From contig VZRZ01000225.1 in NCBI GenBank assembly GCA_013398175.1, forward strand, positions 656,716 to 720,715: a stretch of DNA of 64,000 bases, in the 5' to 3' direction. Both the position numbers and the translations under genes were made by a program. The notes beneath the pieces were generated by a model. It was not told the origin of the DNA, did no database searches, and saw only the letters and a program-made list of their open reading frames with translations. The stretch's first letter is position 1, and each line of letters starts with the position of its first letter. Of this stretch, positions 13,701 to 25,700 are shown piece after piece. The DNA is from Climacteris rufus (taxonomy: Eukaryota > Chordata > Aves > Passeriformes > Climacteridae).

Positions 13701-16700
13701 TCTGGTGCTCCAGTGATGAGACTCAGTTGCCTGTAGTGGCATCACACTGGCAGAAGAGCTGTTGTCACTGTGTGAAGAAGCAGGGGGGAAAAAGACTATT
13801 AAATGGATAGTGCTTAGTTGCAGAGATGGAAATCAGACTTAAATCAAGTGGGGTTTTTTCAGTGCAGAACGCAGGGTTTTAATCAAGCAACTGTTTTTCA
13901 TTACTAGGTCTTCACATGCTGAGCTGAAAAGTTGCCATTAAATGTCTCTTTCTGATCTTGAAAGCCTCTTACACGCACTTTTGAGGAACATCTATTCAAA
14001 GGTCGTATTAATTGTTAAAAGCAATGTTTCAGCACTGGAATATAAAGTTCAAAGCAAGTAGAATATAAAGTTGTAGAAAAAGAATAAAAATTTTCTGCTA
14101 GAGCATTTCAGATGTCATTTGAGTAGCAGATGATATTGCAGGAGTTGTGTGTAGTGGGAAGCTAGGATGATAGGAAAGCCCACGTGAAAGACATTTCACA
14201 TTTGGAGCTATTTCTGGTGCTCGGTAACTACTCCAAATGGAATGAATTTTATCAGTGCCTTACTGATAGAGTTTTTATCAGTAACTTTAGAACCAAGAGA
14301 TGTTCATGTTGATTTGAAGTTCGGTGTAGAAGCCATCTTCCACTTCAAGCAGGCGTTGGGGTTTCCATTGCACCTGTGAAACCTGTGTTTGTGTTGAGAA
14401 AACAGGGAGTCTGTAATGATGGAATCCCTTTGTTGTCTTTGTATATTAAGGTGTTTACTTGAAATGCAGTTAGTTTTTCTAAGAACAAACATTTAAAATA
14501 TGGAACTTCGTAAGCAGTTGGTAAGTAGGTTGTTTTTTAATTATCAGAGTTCACTAAAAACTTAGCAAATGTTTTTGAGTTTTAAAAAAGCTATGCATTA
14601 TGTTGTTATTTGCTGTTCTCTTAAATCCCATTCCTCCTTCATATGTTGTCTTTTATTTTTATGTCTTTATTTCCTTCATAACAGTCCTCCTCATTTGTGA
14701 CTTCTTTTATGACTCATTTTTTCCATACTTCAAAGCAGAGCATACTCCTTACTTGTGCTGCCTCACCTTTTGAAATAGTTGCTTATTTGACCTTTGAATG
14801 TGAGATGTCCTTCCCAAGATGTTCATCTTGAAGTTCAGAATCTTACCCTATATTTCATGCTGCCTGCCCCACACGCCCTGGCTGCCAACAGCCTCAGATC
14901 CTCAGAGCTGTTCTGCTGTCCCCCTGCTGCCACAGCTTCAGCTGCAGCTCCTGCCTCTGCCTGCCTCTCCTCACAGCTCCCTGCTGCCTCTGAGCATCCA
15001 CAGCCTCTGTTCCAGCTTTTCATTGCTGAGCAACAGGAGGAAAAGCAGCCTGGCTACGATGGCTTCCTTGAGAGAAGTGTACTTTTTTCTGGTTTTGCTG
15101 TTTCCCTGAGCAGGCAGCTGTGATCACTTCCATTCATCTTCTATTTTTATGTGGATCAGCTTTAATCTTACAGAGTTTATATATTGCATCCTAACAGGGA
15201 AACTTCTCCTTGTGCAGCAAAGCCACATGAAGCCCATGTTGTCTGTTTTTTTGTACAGGTGAATATCACTCATGGTAAACATTATACAAATGGGTTTGTA
15301 CGAGAATACATGCATAAATGGACATTTATGTTTACTCTGTGGGATATATTACACACTCATAGGTTAATTGCTTAAGTTAAAACAATATAAGAAAATACTA
15401 AGAATAGTTTCAGAAAATTTTATTTTATTTAATTTTTACAGGAGGTAACTACTTGCTTACCGGAGTACTACAAATGGACTCAATATTTCTTTCTTAAGCT
15501 TTTTGAAGCTGGGATGGTGTATCAAAAAGAGGTAGGTACAAATTTGACCTTCATTATTTTGCAGGTACACTAATTTAAGTCACTCATGTCAGTGGCACAT
15601 TTTTGGATTATCTATTTACAGTCATAAAGTGATTGTGCTGTATTAGTTTTAAATCACTCTAAAATAAAATTGTTTTACATACAACGTAATTTTCTATGTA
15701 ATATTTTATAACTAACACAAATGGCCATTGTAGCAAGTCAAATCAGAAGTGTTTCTTGTCAGAGATCTGCACTGAAGTGCGGGATCACAATATAGCTTTT
15801 GTTAGTTTAGTTCCTAGCTTTAATATAGAATTTTGTGTATTTTAAATTCCCTCATGGAATTATATGGCACTGTGGTCATTAGGAGTCTCTTCAACAGTGA
15901 GATTATTTACCTATATAACATTGCTGCAATACTGTCTCAGAGGTGGTAGTGTTGGCTAGGATAACTGGAGATTAGGTGCATAACCACCCTGTTCCTGAAC
16001 CCTGTCGGTGATCTCTAAAATATGAAAGAAGTATTAGGTGTCATGAGACTATCACAGCTGTTCATCAGTTACCAGTACATTAAGAAATTGTAATATTTTG
16101 TAAATAACATGTATCAGGCTATTTGAAAAGTGAAGGTTTCAGTTAATTTCTTACGCAGGAGATGAAACAAAGATGTGAAACGACCAGTCCAGAGTGCTCT
16201 CTGTATAGCCAAGGCAACGAAGTTCCAAAATACCTGAACAGCTACACTTTAACAAAGTAGCAATGTAGTTAATGTTTCTAACTTAAAATGGAAACTAAGA
16301 TTTCTTAAATGTGCTTTGATATTTCCTTTGTATTCTATAGAAACCGGGAAACCCCATAGGATGTAATTAGGGATGTACTCCAATTATTCTCTGAACCCAG
16401 AGAAAGAGGTTGATGGCGAAAGGTAGCATTTAGGATGGCAGGGTGTTACTGAGCTACTTCTCCTATTTGGACAGGCAAGATTTATTCAGAGATCCTAAAT
16501 GACAACCAGCAAAAAACCTCAATATTTTATATGTACTAGCATGCTGGATTTGTTTTTTTTTTTTTTTCTTCTTCTGTAATTATTTTTTGTCTTGTAATAA
16601 AAAAAAAATTAAACCCTAGCTTTGTCATAACAAACATATTTTTGTCTGTAAATTTGTTTGCTTGACAAGTGAACCCAGGTGAATCTGAAAAGCACAAAGC

Positions 16701-19700
16701 TTGCTGTTTCATTCAAAGCAGGGATGATACACAAAATAAATTTTGCATGCAGACTCCAAGTACTCTGGGATCCTGGAGGTGTTTGGGTACCAGTGATTGA
16801 ATCTACTTCCAGCTTCCATCTGCTTTCAAGTCAAGGATCAGTTTGAGGACTTAAATCAGCATCTGTCAACCTGTAGGGGATGTAATCTCTGGTGGATATG
16901 AACCAGTTGCTTTTTGGCAGGAAACAGATGGCAGAGAAAGCCCATAACCCTGGGTCTCTTTGAACAGTCATATATACTCGAAGCGTATATTTATCTCATG
17001 TTGTCAGTGTATCTGCAATATATATTGAGCAGTACTTTCACACAGCCTGAAGTCTCCTGTATTACAATTTCATTTTGGGTACAAGGAGATATTTCATAGC
17101 CTTACTGTGACAATAAGAATGAGAGAAGTAGAGCATTAGCTTAGTTGATGCTCTGTTTCCAGGAGTATGTGTGTCTGACCAGAAATTACCCTGGCAGGGA
17201 GACACAGACTCACTATGTCCAGGAGCTGCAATTATGGAGGATTAACAATGTCTGTCTGGGTGCCACAGCATCCATACAGGGCACCTTTATTCACCATAGC
17301 AAAATCCTCTCTTTTTCCTGCAGTACTCATTTAGTCAGTATACTGTAGAGGGTATTGACCTGGCCGGATGTGGGTGTCTCATTGAGGTTAATACCTGCCC
17401 TGACTCTGTTACTTTGATTAGATACCTGTAATCTGTAATGGAACCAGAGACAGCAAGCCTGGGGATAGATTCTTAGGCTTTAGAGACCTGAAGTTAGACA
17501 AGATGAATCCTGTCTTAAAAGCAAATTGTCTACACTGGCATAGTGAGTAGAGAGAGACAATTGGTGTGCTCTGAACGCTCTTGCACTGTGCTTGCTTTGT
17601 GTGCATGACTTTTAGCAGCTTCCTGGGGTCATAGTTTCAGAGGCTCTCATTGTCATGAAGTTGCCTTTGTGAGGTACAAGTAGGAACTAAAGATTTCATT
17701 TATTAGCCATGTTCTAGATATTAGTCAAAAGTCTGTGAGAGATAGAAGGAGCAAAATTGTAGCTTAAAAAATTCAAAGACAAGACCTTTCAGCTAATGAT
17801 TTCTTAAGTGCACATTTGCTTTATGTTTTGCATGATTTATTTAGATATACCCTCATGATTCGTAACAGGAAGATTAGTTATGCTAAATAATTATGTAAAT
17901 TATTTCAGTTACCTTCTAAAATTTTCACCATAAATTTGATACAATATCAAAATAGAAGCAGTATTTTTTCTCAACCTTGAGTCACAGCCAGTTTAATACA
18001 AGCTTATGCTAATACTGCAACTGGCATTTTATTACTTCTCAATATTGTCTGATTTATCTCTCTTAGGTGTTATTTTAACTTTGTAGTGAGTTTTTTTCAG
18101 AACTTTATAAATTCAAAGGTCATTTCTTTAGAGCCATGTTATAATGTGTTTTGTTATTACTGAAGAAGCTGTGTTTTCTGAAAGTCTGGGAAACAGATTT
18201 GTAATGGGGGAATATATTGATTTCTTTTAATTTCCCAATTAATTTTCATAAGCCTTTCATAAAATCCGGTGTGGCATTATTGGTTGGTAATGGATAAAAG
18301 GTAGGCAAAAAGGTAAAAGTTTAAATTCCAGTCTGAATTCACACAAGCTTCATTTGAAGGCAAGTTCATTTTTATCAATGAAAAACCTTCATTCATTTAA
18401 TAATAAATTTTCTGTAAATCAGTGTAGGTACTCAGACTCTGTGCTCCCTACACACTGTAGCTGTGCACTACACACTGATGACAAAACCAGTAGCAGTATT
18501 TCTAAGGAAGAGGATCATTGCATCTCCTTTGGCTGTCTTCACTATAAGATTTGTAAAATGGTCGTGGCATTTATTATTTCTAAGGATATGTAGCATATTT
18601 AAAATGAAGCAATATTTGTTGTTTGGAAACTGGGGCACTTCAGAGGTGATCAGTGATAGATAAAATATCAAGTCAGAAACATGAGTACAGTTACTAATTT
18701 TTGATTGAGATGCTAAGTCCTACCCAAAGAAGTAATTTGAAATTTTAAAAAAATGTTTCATGTATTAGATCTCTGTGGAACTGTAGCTAGTGCCTTTCAG
18801 TCAGACTGCTTTAGCTCAAATACTAAAAAACACTCAATATAATGGATTACTCTTTTGCTTTCATTACTTTTTTTTCTTTCTCTTCATTTTTTTCAAGTTA
18901 ATGTCTAGCATTTAATGCCACTTTTGGAATGATGGATAGGATTCTTTTGTGATCTTAGATCCTTTTTGATAAGTGACCAGCTAAATTGTTCAACACTGGG
19001 GCAGAGGGCAAGTTTAATTTTTGCTTCCTTCCCAGTATATTATGTCTGGTATTTCAGTTAACTCAAAAGCTCAAAACCAAGGTTTGTGTGGTGGAACACC
19101 AACATTAATTTCACTTTACATTTTCTTTAATGCATTTCTATTGAGAAGGAAAGATGATTCCAAAAGTAATTCACACAGTTGAGAGAAGTTACGTGCAGAT
19201 GATATCAACTCTTTCACTTGAAATATAGTTGATCACTGTAATAGTTCTTTGTGATTCTGTCCTCTTAATTTGGGCATCATTGTTTACTCATCACCCTCAG
19301 TCTGACTCAACACTTCTGGATTAGTAGGGAACAAATTTTAAGCATCAGACTATGTAATTTGCAGTTCAGTCAATTGGAACATTGAGTTATATCTAACAGT
19401 CAAGTGTCAGTCTGTCTTGCTAGCGTGATCAGTCTAGGCAAATGCTGCCAACTGCATTCATGGGTCTTTTGAGTTCTGAGAAGATGAATTTTCAAAACTT
19501 CTCCAGCTGATTCCATGTTGCTGATTCAAATGGATGTTTTAAAAATATAGAAACCTCAGGTAAACTTCCAAGAAATGCTTCTGGATAACTCATTCGGCAT
19601 CTGTAAAGTAAGATTCTGTTTTTTAACTAGCTGCTGAAAATACCTTTTCTTCCTGCAACTTTTTTTTAGGCCTTGGTTAATTGGGATCCAGTGGATCAGA

Positions 19701-22700
19701 CTGTTCTAGCTAATGAACAGGTGGATGACAATGGTTGCTCATGGCGTTCAGGAGCAAAAGTGGAACAGAAATACCTCAAGCAGTGGTTTATCAAGACAAC
19801 TGCTTATGCAAAGGTATGAGAATGCAGTTTTTGGAAATTATGGTAGCACTTCAAAGAGGTGACTTTTTTTCCAGAAATATTAATCAAGCTGAATGTGGTC
19901 CTGTATAGGTACATGTTTGAATAATATGTAATTGCATAATAATATGTGTGATCTATACCTCTGTATGTGTGTATATAGAAATTATTATCCCTGAAGTCTT
20001 TCTGTTCACCTCTTTAAGAATTGTAGATAATTGGTGTGGGATTAAGTTCTGAAGAAATAAAAAAGTATAAAGGAGAGGTGAATGAATGAATTCCACATTG
20101 ACACGTTAACATCCCATATTTACCATCAAGTGCTTTTCTGCATATTTTGAGTGTAGAGCTCTGCAAAACTTGCTTGCTATTGGACTTGTGGGCATTTTAT
20201 AAGCAATGGAGTACAGCCTGTCACCTAGCATTCATTTCCAGCCCTGTCTGAACCATAGTTCTTCATGTTTAACTGGTGTTTATTGAAGATTCATCTGGAC
20301 CTTCTACTTCACACTCTACTCTATTTGATTATCTGTAATTTTAAAAGTTTTTTCAAGTTATTTAAACATTCTTTTTTCTTATGAGCTCAAATTTTGATTG
20401 TGGTGGGATAATGTGGCTTCCACACCTAGAAATTCTTCAACAAAAGTTTTGGCTTTATGCTCTCTGAGATTAAAGTGTCAGCTTCCTGTCATGTCTGGGT
20501 GAAGTTTTTATTCCCTCCGAGTGTGCTGTGAGACTTAAAGTACAGATTGAGAAAGTTATTCCCATGAAAATATTAAAAAATTTTCTTTGATAATTTTCCT
20601 GAGTCTTAGATTCAAGAAACCAAATTTCCGTCATCATCCAGGGGGGAAGAAATATGTGTCTCACTCTTGGTCTATTCATAATAAAGAGAAAAACTTTAGA
20701 TATCCTGCCTGATGCTTTGATTTTTCATACACAGAGAGGTACTTGAGATACATGTTTTTTGATTGTGCTGCCTGTTCTGACAGTAAGGAGGAAACATTTG
20801 CTATAGCTGAAGGAAAAAGGGGGTATGTCTGCACAATCACAACATAAACACAATGTTCTGAGCTTTCTTTTTGGTTCCTTGGTCACCAGATTTCATGATG
20901 ACCTTTGTAATATTTTAGGGTCTGCCCCAACTCACTGTTTCCCTCTATTTGAGGCTGGAGCTTCGTTAGAGTTTCTACCTTTACTGATATGTCTTTCCTC
21001 TATTGTCCTTATAAAGGTCGTAGGAGGTAATGGCAGGTGTTTCTGGTCCGTATCCCTGCTTACACCAAATTACTTACATCCCTGTAAGAGGGGTAAATCA
21101 GCCTTGAATTTTTACTCATCAAGACCAAAAGACATGACTGTGGAGTTTTTCAGTAACCTTGAAAATACCCTTGTTTTATGGGATTATTGCCTCTTGCTCA
21201 ATATCCACCCTCCTCTAGGAAGGTTTTATCTTTTGTGTTTTGTCTCTTACCTAAGAAATGCTGTTACAGGAAAAGCACAGTCTCTTGGGCAGATCACGTC
21301 TCCATCATGTCATTGCCCTGTAAGTAGGCTCAGTTTATGATAAGAAAGAACTTTTGCCTCCACAACACCCCCTCATCTTCTCCCCAAAGATGTCACCTCA
21401 GGAATCTACCTTATCCGCTACCTACATGAAGGGCGAATGTGCAAGTGACCTTTCGTTCTTGAACATCTTAGTGACATGAGTAAGAGCTGCTTCTGCTTTT
21501 CATTTTGGGAAGAACATTTGTATCAACTCCTACAAAACCTTAAAGCATTGCTACAAAGGACATTTGAGTACTCTGCAGATCTCTGTGAAGGTTTCCCAGA
21601 ACTTTATTCTGTTCATGATTGATATTCTGTAGGGTCTGTGCTAGCTGATGCAATCAGATCGATGAATGATGCCATGCTGCTTCCCGCTCAAGTGCTTTGG
21701 CAAGCATTACCTTCATGTTCTCCCACTTCTTGCACAGTGACAGATGCTACCAAGAATCAGCAGGTTTGGATTTTCCTTTTTACTCATCTTCCACTCATTC
21801 CTATTTTTTTGCTGTGGTTCTTTTTAAACAGTCTCACTCTGCTTTCTTTTGGCAAGGGCTTTAAACATTTGGTTGTAGAGGGGAAAAAATAATTTGCCCC
21901 CCCACCCCAAACCTTCAAATAAGAGTAGCAGATTACCAGGCTCTGCTATATGAAGTACAGTAACTGGATTTCATGTTTGGAAGATTAAGACAAACATTTT
22001 GACATTAAGACAAACTCAAGACATACCCTTTTTTGGTAATCTTTTTCTTTCCAGTTGCAAGAGACCAGATAACATAGCACGTTGTGATTTACTTTCTGAA
22101 GAAGACTGTTTTGGCCATACAGCTCTGTTGCCCTGAGTTTTGCAGTTCTGGATGTTATCATTCTTTTGTAACTGGTTCTCAGACATTCTCTGTAAACACA
22201 GCCATGTTATTGTAACGGTATCTTTTTATTTACATTCCTTTCCCCTGGGCACAGAAGTTTGATGGACATTTCCTTTGACCAGTGTGATTGAGGGGAGGCT
22301 CTTTGTCTCCTCCAATCCACAGTGGTTTTTCAGACACATATAAAATAAAGATGGGCGGAAGTCCTTCCCAGCAGTTTGTTCCTTGATCTCAACAGGTGTC
22401 TGTCTCCTTTTTTCGTGTCATTACTGCGACACAGCTCTGAATGGCCCATGAACTGGAAGCCACAATTGAAGACAATCCATTGATGGGAGACTGTATCTGA
22501 GCTAATAGTAGCCAAATATTTCAGTCTCTTAGAAACTCTGTGCCCAATCTGACATAATCAGGAAGCTTCACACTAGCATTTTGACAGAAGCCAAATTACA
22601 GATCTGAAATGCTACAACTTTGGCTTCTCTTTCTGAATAATTTGACTAATTATCCTCAAGACATCCTTGCATACGTTTCTTCATTCCTTATGGTAGTCAT

Positions 22701-25700
22701 CCCAGTACTTTTCAAGGAGTGGTAAGAGCCATGAGTCATTCCTTCTAAATCTGTTTCTTTTGTCTGCTTTTTCTTTGGATTCAGGCTGGTGATGGTTGAT
22801 CTGAATCCATATTGTCCTACACTGTTGAACACCATGGTTACAGCAATCACTCTTCCTAGCCTATTCCTCAAACTTTCTTCCCCACTTCTTTTCAAAAGTC
22901 CTTGCCAGGAGACTGGGCTTTATTGAGAGGGAGACCTTAATTTACCTTTATCATTTACAGAGCCTTTCTTCTTGGAGTGGAGGGTCTTGAAGCAAGTCCT
23001 AATAGGTGTGGAGGATAAAGACATCTCTTTAACGTTAAGAAGCTAAAGATCTTTAATCTCTAATATGATTTCCAGATTATAACATTAGTGGTGATGATAC
23101 CTTCATTTCAGTAGGGGGGATTATTTCATGTCTCCTGGTTTTGAAGACACTTATTTCCATAAAGAGATTCTCCTGTCTTACATAACAGACTGGAATCACT
23201 GCCAGTACATCTTTGTTTTCCTAAATTCTTTGCGGTTCAAAGACTTCAGATATTTGTGCCTCTAATGATAAATTAGTACAGCATTTGGTTCTTTATGGAC
23301 CTCACTTCCCTTTCTTATCAGTTGTTTGGTAGTCCATACACCAGACTCCTGTAAAAGGGAAATCTGAGAGGACATTTTAAAAATCTGTATGGGCCTGGGG
23401 ATTTCAAATCCACAGTCGACTTGTTTTGTATTAAAATGCTAACACAGATAGAAACTTGCCCTTCCAGCACTTGTCTGGTCCTGAGTTCTTTATTCCCAAT
23501 TTCTGAGTCAATTGTTGAACATCTTTTGTCCAGTTCTGTTTCTTTAAAAGTTGTCCAGAAGGTTAAGACAAGATGGTGTCAGGTTAGTGTGGCCAGCATC
23601 ATTCAGATCTGACATTTTCTGTCAGTATAGAGCAGCGTTTAGGTCTTTGAGCCATACTGCCAGAATTTGTGTCACAACACACCTGGCCCTTTATTTCCTC
23701 ACAGTTTGGATAAGTTCATGGGCACAGAGCAGATTTTCTTGTGTGAGATGTTTTTCCTGTGTTTGGAAAAAGGTAGAGAGCTAGTAGATCAGGTTCTCAA
23801 GTGAGGTGTATGACTACATTCCTGCTATCCACTGAAGTTTCACGACTTCTTATTTTGAAATTAAAAATTGGGAGGCACTAAGAGACTGAGAGTAATTTAA
23901 TCCTTGCACATTTTGGGGAAGACTTGTTTTTTTTCCCCACTTTGGCTATTTTTAGACTTAGAGGGTTAGAATTCTGAGAGTGTCCCACTCATCTTTCCAC
24001 AGTCAGGCCTTTACCTGGTTTTGGTATATTACAGGGAAAGCCATTTGATTCTGGTCACCTTCTGCCTTCAATGGTGACTAATAGTTCTTCTGAAAAGTTT
24101 GCAAAAATTCAAGACCAAATGTCAGAAAGTTCCATCTTCCTTGCCCTTTTTCTGAAAAATTGCTTCTGCAAATCTGTTTCCTATTCTTTCCCAAAGTTGT
24201 ACCTGAGTTTTCTACAAATTGACATAGTGGGAAAGTATGTTGGGGAAAAAAAAAAAAAAGCTTTTTTTTCTGGTAACTTGCTCCTTTACTGTGTGGCATA
24301 GAGGAAATTATAAGTCTTTATTTCATAACCTTGTTTCATAGAAAAATTTTCACTTAAAATACATTTAATGAATCTTCTATCCCTTAATTCTTCATGCGAA
24401 TTACCAGCTAGAAGTTCTGGCTGAATGTGTATGGATACAACCTATTTTCTGCCTGTAGCATCCACAAATTATTTTGTTGTAACTTTTCAGCCTATTTATA
24501 GTGTATATTGATGGTCTGTTCTAGACATCTGTGTTCATCTCTTTCACCCATTTATCATTTTGTGTTTTCCAATGTATCTTACAATCTTAATTAAAATAAA
24601 AACTAGTCAGAGTAATCTTCCTCTACAGTGTTTCCATTACTAGTCAAATAGCAACAAGGAATTACATGATCAGTAATGGTCTGTGAAGTCATGTGTTACA
24701 GGAGTCAGTGGTTCATTCCTACACACACTTTTTTTCAGATTTCTGTTGTGTCCAGAGGAATTATCTCCTGTGGATTTGCTTTGATTTCTTCATTGTTACT
24801 GCACCAGCTCACATTCTTTTCTTGCAATAAAAATTGCAAACAACGCAGTGTTGGCTCACATGGCAATTTATCATTGGCAATGAGTATTTTTCAAAGGGCA
24901 AAAGTATTGGCCATGCTTTTAATGCTTAGCTGGAAGATTTTGCTTATGTAAAGGAATAAAGTAATCTTGACCCGTTTTTTAAACTGTGAAGTACATATGA
25001 AACATTCTAGAAGCTTTTATGGATTTTTAAAGAACATTGTAATTGCCATTTTTCTTTCAACGTATTTCTTTGATAAAAGTATAATGCCTTAACTGATGGC
25101 ATTATTATTCAAATTGTTGTCTGTGCATTTAAGATGTTTAAGCTAAAACATTTAGTTGCTATGGTTACCCAGCTGCATTGGTAGGCAGATTCATTGGAAA
25201 AATCTATCTGTAAATGTTAGTATTTTCTGTGTGTACCTGTATATTGCTGTTTATGAGGGGTTTTATGTACAGTCAACTGAGTCCTCAAATCAGAATCGGT
25301 AAGGTTACTCTTTTTATAGTCCTTGTTCTTCCTAAATTAATTTTATAGAATGTTTTTTTCATATTTTACTTTACAAAAACATCATCCAAATAGCTGGAAA
25401 ATAATCTTTTCTTAAACAAAATAAAACAAAATAAAGAAGCGACTTTAAAGCTTCCATTTTTGCTTGAAATCATCTCCCGTTTTTGCACAGCAATAGAGTG
25501 GTCTAGGTACGTTTAATTCAAATGCTGGAGAACATAACAGGAGCAACTAAATTCTGCTGTTGTAATTTACAGTTGCCATACAGATAAGTAATGCCCTTTC
25601 TTAATTAATTTTTCTTGTGCAGACATTTAGAGGCAAACCCTTCTCATGTTCTGTGGGTTTCAGGAACACAGATGTTGGGTGTGGTGCTGACTCTGTGGAG

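Larger units (their letters stand above)
7748..15441 (+). other. LARS2: LARS2 intron, 7.7 kb
   Basis: Mostly unique AT-rich sequence. It holds a CA repeat near 8854-8881, short tandem duplications at 11478-11500 and 11549-11572, a T14 run at 13362-13375 and a CTGC-rich pocket around 14860-15060. No retroelement is recognisable by eye. Confidence 0.8.
20470..24300 (-). other. Pyrimidine-rich (+) / purine-rich (-) tract of unknown origin
   Basis: The + strand is unusually C/T-rich over about 3.8 kb compared with neighbouring intron. On the minus strand there are several medium open stretches, such as 22656-22895 (79 codons, basic and Ser/Thr-rich) and 22330-22515. The latter runs toward the LTR insertion. 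I do not recognise the proteins. It could be an old retrocopy, an unlabelled transposon interior or only compositional bias. Confidence 0.3.

Noticed and set aside
14794..15123. 109-codon open frame over the CTGC-rich pocket
   Set aside because: Low-complexity Ala/Ser/Pro product explained by base composition.
20825..21340. 171-codon open frame on the + strand, the longest in the window
   Set aside because: It lies in a pyrimidine-rich tract where stops are depleted; the product is hydrophobic and low in identity to anything I know. Any coding signal is more likely on the opposite strand.
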